From contig OY743174.1 in the NCBI GenBank assembly GCA_963555705.1, positions 56,876,234 through 56,940,233 of the forward strand: a stretch of 64,000 bases of DNA. Direction: 5' to 3'. Below are positions 57,601 to 64,000 of this stretch, piece after piece; position 1 is the first letter of the stretch; every line of letters starts with the position of its first letter. A model generated the notes under the pieces. The model did not search any database. It had not been told where the DNA came from and worked only from the letters and a program-made list of their open reading frames with translations. This stretch comes from Ligustrum vulgare. Lineage: Eukaryota > Streptophyta > Magnoliopsida > Lamiales > Oleaceae. Made by a program: the position numbers and the translations under genes.

Positions 57601-58228
57601 GTCAAGACTAACTTTTTCCAACTTGGACCACTTGCAGAGAATTGTGTTTGTGCTCGAGCTTGTCTAATCCATTGGGCGTAGGATTCCAGTGCGTAGTTGC
57701 CTAGGGCTAGATCGTACTCTTTTGATCTTTTAAAAGCCTCAACAGCCTCGGCCTTGGCAGCAGCAATCTCCTCTCGGGTTCGGTGAAGGTCATCCATAAG
57801 TTTAGAATTCTCCTCCCTCGCGAGGTCCCGATCTTGCGTCATCAAGGCCAAATCAGACTCAACCCGGGCAAGTTTCTCCTCAACATTATTTTCCTAGGTG
57901 GCCTCGTACTGCACAGAGTGCATGAGTTGACTCGATGTTTCTCCTCGCTTAACGCCTTGATTAATGAGACCCCGACCTATGCTGATCAATTTCAAGTTCA
58001 AGACAAAAACTTGTAGTTATTCCCATACTAAGTTATATGGCCACCGAAGTAACTAGGACAGAGGTTTGGGAAACGTACCTTCACTGCCGCGTTCATAAAG
58101 TGATTCGTTCCTTGTTCAAGGGCCACTTCCTCGGCATACTTCTCCAACAATCCGGGGTGTAGACTTTTTTCCATCTTTTCTCTAAGATCGGCCAGTGTAG
58201 GGCCCTCTGGGACAACTTTAGGCGCGGG

Positions 58229-59979
58229 TGTTGACCTATGGTTAACTTAACCTTATTGTTTTGATCATAACAAACAAGAATATATTGTGTTATTAACTAG
58301 TGTGCTTCAAGTGTTTCATGTAATGATAAATATTCAAAGCACTCTATGTTCAAATCGTCTCTCAAAGATATAAATCAAAACTATGTGATCAAGCACATGA
58401 GACGCAAAGAAGATCATGAAAGAATTGAAGATATTCAAAGATCAAAATTGAAGTTGAAAAGCATGACATGAAGATCAAGAATTCAAGCATACAAGATTAG
58501 AGTTCAAAGTTCAAGAGTTGATTTAACTTATGTAAAGGTATAACACTCTCAATCTTTAGCGATGAAATTCAACGAGCTCGAAAATGATTTTTATGCATCA
58601 AGAAACTTACATGAAAATTCGTCACTTGCATAAAAATGATTTTTCAAATCATAACATGAAATTATTTTTGGAAAAATAAACTTTTTGATATAAAAATAAA
58701 AACTCAAATTTTTCCATTTTCGGTCGACCGAAAATGTATTTGATCGACCGAAACATCTGCTCAACCAAAAGTTCAACGGCTAAATTTTTTAAACTTTCGG
58801 TCGACCGAAAGTGTGAACCGGTCAACCGAAACTGGCTGCAGCTCAAATTCTTGATCTATAAATAGCCATCTCATTTACATTCAATTTATACAACATAGAA
58901 AAGATTTTATACAAACTTTCTTGTGAAAATTCATTGTTCTTACTTGGTTTATATTCATCTATTTTTATTATAAAACTTTGATTGATCTAAACTTTGTTTT
59001 ATCAAATTCATCAAAGTTTTTGGAAGAAAGTTTTGTGAAGATTCTTGGTTTTATATTGTTTAAACTTCTTCAACATCTTCACACTATATTGGAATTGAAG
59101 TGTAAGTCTCTCTTTGTTCTAAACTTTTTTTAATCCTTTAAAAGAGAGAAATTCCAATTAAGGAACTTTGATTATTTGTGCTACATCTTTCATTATCATT
59201 TGATTCATCAAAGTTCCATTGCCTAAACACTTTGAGCTTAACTCATTGTTAATTATTCAAGTGTGGCATCTCTTGGTACTTAATTTGATTCAATATTTTA
59301 ACAAGAGATCATTTGAAAAACTTTGTTTGATTGCATTGAACTTTTCATTATCATTTGCATCAAAGTTTTTCTCTAACACTCGAGCTTAATTCATTGCTAT
59401 CTATTGAAGTGTTAGCCTAACTCTGTCGGTACTTAATTTGAGTATATCATTTGTCAAGAGAGTTATTTCAATTGTAAATTCAATTCATTATATCTTGTGG
59501 TTTCGAGAGCCTTGTGAAAACTCGATTGTTGGTTTCGAGAGTCTTGTTAAAACTCGATTGTAAAGGATAGGTGCTCCTTGTTGTAAAGTCACCTAAGGAT
59601 TCGATACTCCTTGTTGTAAGTTATCAATTTAGTGGATTTGGCCTTGCTCGTGACGGAGAGCTCGGTAATGGGGGACGTAGATCATGTTGGTTGATTGAAC
59701 CTCCATAAATCGCGTTTGCATTCTCTTATCCCTTTTACTTACTTACATTGCACTTACTCTATTCTATCAATTTATATTGTGCAACACTATATCTAAGTGC
59801 TATATTTGCTTTATCAATTAAGTTTACACATATATAGCACACTACATTGATAGTTTAGTTACTTGTAACACTAAGTGCTCATACTTGTACCCATTGGTTT
59901 TTAAGTTTGAGATTATTTATCGAAAAAAATTTATAAACTAATTCACCCCCCTCTTGGTTAGTTTACTCTTTGGTTAACA
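58229..59979 (+). repeat. Solo LTR, 1751 bp, inside the antisense gene
   Basis: It starts TGTTGACCTATGGTTAAC, ends GGTTAACA, and is flanked by an exact 5-bp duplication GCGGG (58224-58228 and 59980-59984). The end region ATTCACCCCCCTCTTGGTTA is typical of long plant copia LTRs (SIRE/Maximus type, from memory). GGTCGACCGAAA palindromes recur at 58722-58830. There is no internal region, so it arose by LTR-LTR recombination. It contains no gene. Confidence 0.9.
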
Positions 59980-60837
59980 GCGGGTTCTTCTCGAGCCGGA
60001 GGACGTCGGGCATCTCGACCACTCTCCCTTTGGGGAGGAGCCTCATTTCTCCTTGAAGTCCCCTATACCGGACTGATCTTTGCGAGGTCTTTTTTTATAC
60101 CGGTGTCGCACGACCCCCTCATCTTTTCTTTTTGGGCAGCATTCCGTGCCCTTTCCTCGGCCGCCTTCCTCAGTTTGTCCCCATCAAACGCCATTCCTAC
60201 GGAATGTGAAAAGGGAAAAAGAAGAAGATGAGAAAATGAAATGGAAGCCAAAAAATACGGAAATTACAAAAGCTGAGTACATATTACTTAATTTACAAGG
60301 CCGAAGCCTACCAGGCTGCAAGTCAAGACAGGCCTGACTCAAAATTTCATTGGTCGACAAACCAGACGCCTCCTTGGCCAAGAGACCAAAGCCACATATC
60401 CTAACTGCATTGGAAAGAAGGTCGGCCATCTCCTCCTCACTCTTATTCCCCATCCTATTAAAACTATCTATGTCTGGCTTCCTAAAGGTCGACAAAAAAT
60501 TATTCTCCCCCTCCCAAGGCTTCACGTAGAAGAAACTCTCCTTCCAATACTTCAAGGAGGAGGGAACCCAATGGGCCTCGAAGCGTCCTTTCCCGCTCAG
60601 GTAAACGAAGTAGTTGCACCTAGGAAAGTACTTTAAGTCCAGAAGACGTTTACCCAAGTCTACCGTAGGCTCTATTCCTAAACTCCTACATAAAACAAAA
60701 AATAGACTAGAATTCTCCATCCATTAGGGGCGAGATGACCTTGGACTATACTGGCAGTAAGGAGAAAGTCAATAAAAAATGTTGGAGATGAAACCTAAGA
60801 CCGGCTACAAGGGCCTCATGAAATACCACCATCTCTA

Positions 60838-61113
60838 GAGATGGCAAAAAAATTCGATCCGCTCCACTGATCTGTCGACTAGATCCTATCCGATCCCAAA
60901 AAAATGTCGATCCGCGGATCGGGTAAATCGGGACCGATCCGACCTAATTAATTAAAAATAAAATAAAAATTAACAAAAATAAAAAAAAGTCGTCGCAGAT
61001 CGGGAAGCAGATCCGACCCGAAAAATGGCGGATCGCGGGACGAATCTGGATCTGCTGAAATAATTTCATGGGCGAGGCGGATCGGGGCCCGATCGGCCCC
61101 GTTGCCAACGCTA
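60838..61113. mobile_element. hAT-like non-autonomous element in the gypsy 2 antisense gene
   Basis: The ends GATGGCAAAAAAATTCGATC and CCCCGTTGCCA are imperfect inverted repeats. The interior repeats GATCGG/GATCCG words with an AT-rich core. It splits two consecutive parts of the antisense gene. The flanks carry CTAG-containing words on each side (TCTCTAG and CGCTAG), possibly a decayed duplication. A related remnant is at 4693. Confidence 0.6.
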
Positions 61114-61587
61114 GCCCTTCCCTGCAATGGTATGAGACATCGTCTTCTTCCGGGACTCGAGCTATACACCCATCAGAAAGCTTAAATTTCCTCATGTCGG
61201 CCTCAACCATATGCTCCTTCATCCTACTATTATAAGTTGAGAGCTCAATGTCAGCCTCACTCGATCCCCTATCCAAATCTGGGATATCTTCTACACCGTC
61301 CTCATTGCCCGAGTCTTCGTCTTGAGGAGGAGGCTGGTAAAAACCTAGTGGCTCGACCTCTAAAGGCTCGTCTAGGTCCTCTACTTCCCTAAGGTCTCCT
61401 ACGGTCACTTGCCTCACCATGTTTTTTGTTGAAAAATAAATCATATAAATAAGGAGGTCGGAAAAGGTCGAGCTTACCTAAAGTGCTATTTTTTTGTTGG
61501 AGGGATAGATCGTGTAACTTGCTCGAGGAGTTCTCTGCTCTCTTAGAAAATTTCGCAAAGTAAAATGAAAGGGAGGATAAAGACCAC

Positions 61588-61596
61588 ATATATATA
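61588..61596 (-). promoter_or_regulatory. TATA box for the antisense gene of gypsy element 2
   Basis: The minus strand reads CCTATATATATGTGG here, about 170 bp upstream of the antisense start at 61420. A donor-like AG/GTAAGC lies between them at about 61478, suggesting a 5' untranslated exon and intron. The arrangement mirrors element 1. Confidence 0.5.
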
Positions 61597-61786
61597 GGCA
61601 GAAAATGGTAGGGAGTTTTTGAATCTCCACCTCACTTTGGGCACGTGTCAACAATCTGGTTCAACACTATTCACCTCCTCACATTAATTAAAGAGAGAAC
61701 AGTTGGCAAAACGCGTCATTAGCTGTCAAAAATAAATATGATAGCTGTCAAAAAATAAATGCATTCAGAGATCTATTGCTGATCAC

Positions 61787-62542
61787 TGATGTACGGGGGC
61801 CAATGATCGGAACAATTTCACGACGCCCAAAGATGAGTTGGGCATTTGGAGTATAAAATGTTGGCCCATCTTGACCATTAGGCCGGCCTGGGTGCCCGAT
61901 CTCTTTAAAACTAGTAACCAAAATGTCGGGCACAAACGTAGCCCGAGCCTGTTGCCAGGCCTAACTAGGTTATTCCTTCCATTTATTCATAGGTCGGCAT
62001 ACTAGCCTGGACATATTCTCTCACTGAGGTCGGGTATTCCCGACCATATCTTTATCTTGTCATTTGTGTTTAATGGTCAGTTTGTCTCGGCCCTATTATA
62101 CCTAAAGCCCAATACAATCAGGACTCTAAGCATTCTTCGTTTATGGGCTTCATCAATGTGCCACATTCTTGGACCCCAAGACAAGATGTATTCCATAAGG
62201 AAACATCCTAAAAAAAGGGAGTTCAACCCTTATAAGGTTAGAACTCATCCTAAAAGACAAGTTTATACAAAGAGGACTCCCTCTCGCAATTAAAGAAGGT
62301 TATGAGCTTTTCAGCCCTATAAATACAGCTCATTTGAGCAAGTATTATTCATTGATAATTTTCTACATATTTCCAGTTATATTTTTTTCTCTACTTTTTT
62401 TTCATAATACTAATTCTCACACCGGAGGGGCGACGGGGAGAATCATCATCGCCTTTTTGCAGGTCATTCAAGGCGAATCTATTCATCTTTTCCAGCAACT
62501 TCAAATCTTGCCACGTCAAGATTAGGAATTTTTACAGCATCA
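61787..62542 (+). repeat. 3' LTR of gypsy element 2
   Basis: This is a 756-bp LTR with TGATG...CATCA ends. CCCTATAAATACAGC at about 62315 is a clear TATA region. Its last ~60 bp match the truncated 5' LTR (52515-52579). The final 31 bp are repeated once directly after the LTR (to 62573). Confidence 0.82.
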
Positions 62543-62573
62543 ATCATCAAGATTAGAAATTTTTACAGCATCA

Positions 62574-62696
62574 ATCATCAATCAACTTGATCAATATGTA
62601 TCATAGATTCTTTGATTTCCTCCAATTGTATATTTTTTGTGCAAATCTCCAGAATGCAAGTTATCCATGGCTATTCCTTGATTTATTCTGTTAACA
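62574..62696 (-). repeat. Fragment of the copia LTR family seen at 50089-50361
   Basis: ATCATCAATCAACTTGATCA, then ATGCAAGTTATCCATGG, and the end CTGTTAACA align with 50225-50361. Only the half nearest the LTR start is present, with the gypsy 2 LTR abutting the other side, so gypsy 2 probably inserted next to or into it. Confidence 0.6.
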
Positions 62697-62837
62697 TACA
62701 TCACAATTTATGTCGTGATTTTATTAATTTAAAATAAAAAAAGGCAATCAAATAAATTTTCATATTAATAATAAAATAATCAGATCACGGAATTGACTAA
62801 TCAACTACCTACCTATAGAACTTTACGTAAAGGACCA

Positions 62838-62988
62838 TGATAGAATCACTTCGGGGGTGACCCCCAAAGTGACCGCACCCTCACATAGAGGGTGCGGGGC
62901 CCAATTTTTTGGAGTGGGTCCCGCACCCTCCATGTGAGGGTGCGATCACTTCGGGGGTCCGAAGTGATTCCCCGAAGTGATTTTATCA
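62838..62988. mobile_element. Small foldback element, about 150 bp
   Basis: The ends ATGATAGAATCACTTCGGGG and (reverse complement of the right end) ATGATAAAATCACTTCGGGG are a 20-bp inverted repeat with one mismatch. Inside, CGCACCCTC and GAGGGTGCG form further paired arms. GC-rich for this window. TTACGTAAA-like words just outside both ends may extend the inverted match. It lies about 220 bp upstream of the germin-like start codon. Confidence 0.65.
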
Positions 62989-63101
62989 TTTTTGTTACGT
63001 AAATAATGACTTAGAACATTTATTCTCCTGTCACCCTGACTCCACCCCTTGACCCCCCTCGTTTTCAAGTCTTCTTCCTTAAAGAATTCAACTTTTCCCC
63101 T

Positions 63102-63108
63102 TATAAAT
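63102..63108 (+). promoter_or_regulatory. TATA box of the germin-like gene
   Basis: CCCCTTATAAATAATTC lies about 105 bp before the first ATG (63208), the normal spacing for a plant core promoter with a short leader. There is no other candidate nearby. Confidence 0.65.
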
Positions 63109-63207
63109 AATTCATCCACTCAACTTTTCTTTTCATCATCTCCTCAATTTCATCTATTTCTGTGCTTGCTCTTTCCTCAATCTCTTCTCATCATTACTAC
63201 CTTTTCC

Positions 63208-64000
63208 ATGTTTAGACACACGAACACACTTGTGAAGAAGATGGGTGCTTTTGGTAGTGTTCTTGTAATGATGGCTATAGTAATGTTAACCACAGTTAAT
63301 TCTGCGGATCCGGACATGCTTCAAGATCTTTGCGTTGCTGATCTCACTTCTGGTATATCACTAAACAAAACTCCTACATTTTCTTTCAAGAAAATTTACC
63401 TTCATTTCTTGAACATCTAACCTTCCAAATAGTGGTTGGTTGATTTAGTTTTACTTTCTTTTTTCTTATCCATCTGCTAAGATTAATTAATTACAAATGT
63501 CTGTATCCAACAGCTGTGAAGGTGAATGGATTTGTTTGCAAGTCCAATGCGACTGCACAGGACTTCTTCTTCGCCGGCATAGCTAACCCCGGAGCCACCA
63601 ATAATCCCATGGGGTCGATGGTTACACCAGCCAATGTGCAGCAAATTCCTGGTCTCAACACCCTCGGGGTGTCACTTGCGCGCATCGACTATGCCCCTGG
63701 TGGCCTAAATCCGCCTCACTCCCACCCGCGAGCCACCGAGATAATTTTCGTGCTGGAGGGTGAATTGTATGTGGGGTTCATTACCACAGCCGATGTCCTC
63801 ATTTCCAAGTCTATCAAAAAGGGTGAAAACTTTGTTTTCCCTAGAGGCTTAGTTCACTTCCAGAAGAACATTGGTAAGGTGGCTGCTGCCGCGATTGCAG
63901 CCTTCAACAGCCAGTTGCCGGGGACGCAATCCATCGCCACCACATTGTTTGCTGCTTCACCACCTGTGCCTGATAATGTTCTCTCAAAGGCATTCCAAAT
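63208..64000 (+). CDS. Germin-like protein, 5' part (cupin; continues past window end)
   Basis: Germin-like proteins are secreted, manganese-binding cupins of the cell wall; some have oxalate oxidase or superoxide dismutase activity. Exon 1 is 63208-63352, the intron 63353-63513 (GTATAT...CAACAG), and exon 2 starts at 63514 and is open to the right edge. A second in-frame Met at 63241 starts MGAFGSVLVMMAIVMLTTVNS, a good signal peptide, and may be the true start; the first Met adds 11 residues. Mature sequence: DPDMLQDLCVADLTS, then GFVCKSNAT (the two Cys of the N-terminal disulfide). The first cupin box is GGLNPPHSHPRATEI (two His and the Glu bind Mn), and the second is FPRGLVHFQKN (third His). 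All metal residues seen are intact. Which subgroup it belongs to cannot be told from the sequence alone. Confidence 0.92.

Larger units (their letters stand above)
57605..61420 (-). pseudogene. Antisense gene of gypsy element 2, split by two insertions
   Basis: The minus strand starts MVRQVTVGDLREVEDLDEPL at 61420, passes an acidic region to VPEEDDVSYHCREG (about 61116), and resumes left of an hAT-like insert with VVFHEALVAGLRFHLQHFLL (about 60830-60770). The domain continues with LFFVLCRSLGIEPTVDLGKR and FEAHWVPSSLKYWKESFFYV, the same gypsy-type 'transposase' domain as in element 1. Charged exons follow to about 59985, then a solo LTR. The coiled-coil C-terminus (MALMTQDRDLAREENSKLMD, EEIAAAKAEAVEAFKRSKEY) lies at 57850-57640. 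Splice-like junctions are likely (for example near 60200) but not all resolved. The gene is broken by insertions and truncated at its 3' end where integrase and linker were lost. Confidence 0.72.
52515..62542 (+). mobile_element. Ty3/gypsy retrotransposon 2, Tat lineage, heavily rearranged
   Basis: The last ~60 bp of the 5' LTR remain (to 52579, ending TTTTTACAGCATCA), followed by the primer site ATTGGTGCCGTCTGTGGGAA. The complete 3' LTR is 61787-62542. Between them lie gag, protease, RT, RNase H, the remains of a second RNase H, and an antisense gene; integrase is missing. Later insertions are an hAT element (53988-55075), a solo LTR (58229-59979) and an hAT-like element (about 60838-61113). 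Because the 5' LTR is truncated, no target duplication can be shown. Confidence 0.88.

Overview
This window is plant nuclear DNA, most likely from a eudicot. It is AT-rich, its genes are split by GT-AG introns, and it is filled with plant-type Ty1/copia and Ty3/gypsy LTR retrotransposons, Tourist-like and hAT-like TIR elements, a LINE and a Helitron. Only two host genes look intact. One is a complete 17-exon gene for flap endonuclease 1 (FEN1; 15103-26394, 383 residues predicted). The other is the 5' part of a germin-like protein gene that runs off the right edge (63208-64000). I see no rRNA, tRNA or CRISPR feature.

Layout. 1-1438: 3' end of a copia element (RT, RNase H, LTR). 1937-2730: two Tourist-like MITEs. 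About 3100-3890 (minus): a decayed ETO1-like BTB gene fragment split by a MITE. 4917-5846: a probable solo LTR. 6458-11823: a copia element with two LTRs, a 5-bp target duplication, and its reverse transcriptase mostly deleted. 13156-14192: an hAT-like element. 14928-26394: FEN1, with G-box, E2F and telo-box motifs upstream and with a LINE, an hAT-like element and Tourist MITEs in its introns. About 27361-28770: a PPR-DYW pseudogene. 31040-44700: a non-autonomous Helitron split by an 11.5-kb gypsy element (31338-42849). 44701-52514: AT-rich remnants with further Helitron-like ends, a copia LTR and an alternating inverted-repeat block. About 52515-62542: a second gypsy element with a truncated 5' LTR, an hAT insertion in gag, no integrase, and a solo LTR in its antisense gene. 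62838-62988: a foldback element just upstream of the germin-like gene.

The most unusual feature is shared by the two gypsy elements. Both have a second RNase H domain typical of the Tat lineage. Both carry, between pol and the 3' LTR, a gene on the opposite strand with its own upstream TATA box, splice-like junctions, a domain like the 'putative gypsy type transposon' family, and a coiled-coil C-terminus. Both copies are now broken, but the same arrangement in two diverged elements argues that it was once a working gene.

The two host genes have no evident functional link: FEN1 acts in nuclear DNA replication and repair, and germin-like proteins act in the cell wall. The retroelement genes are nearly all broken by stops, frameshifts or deletions.
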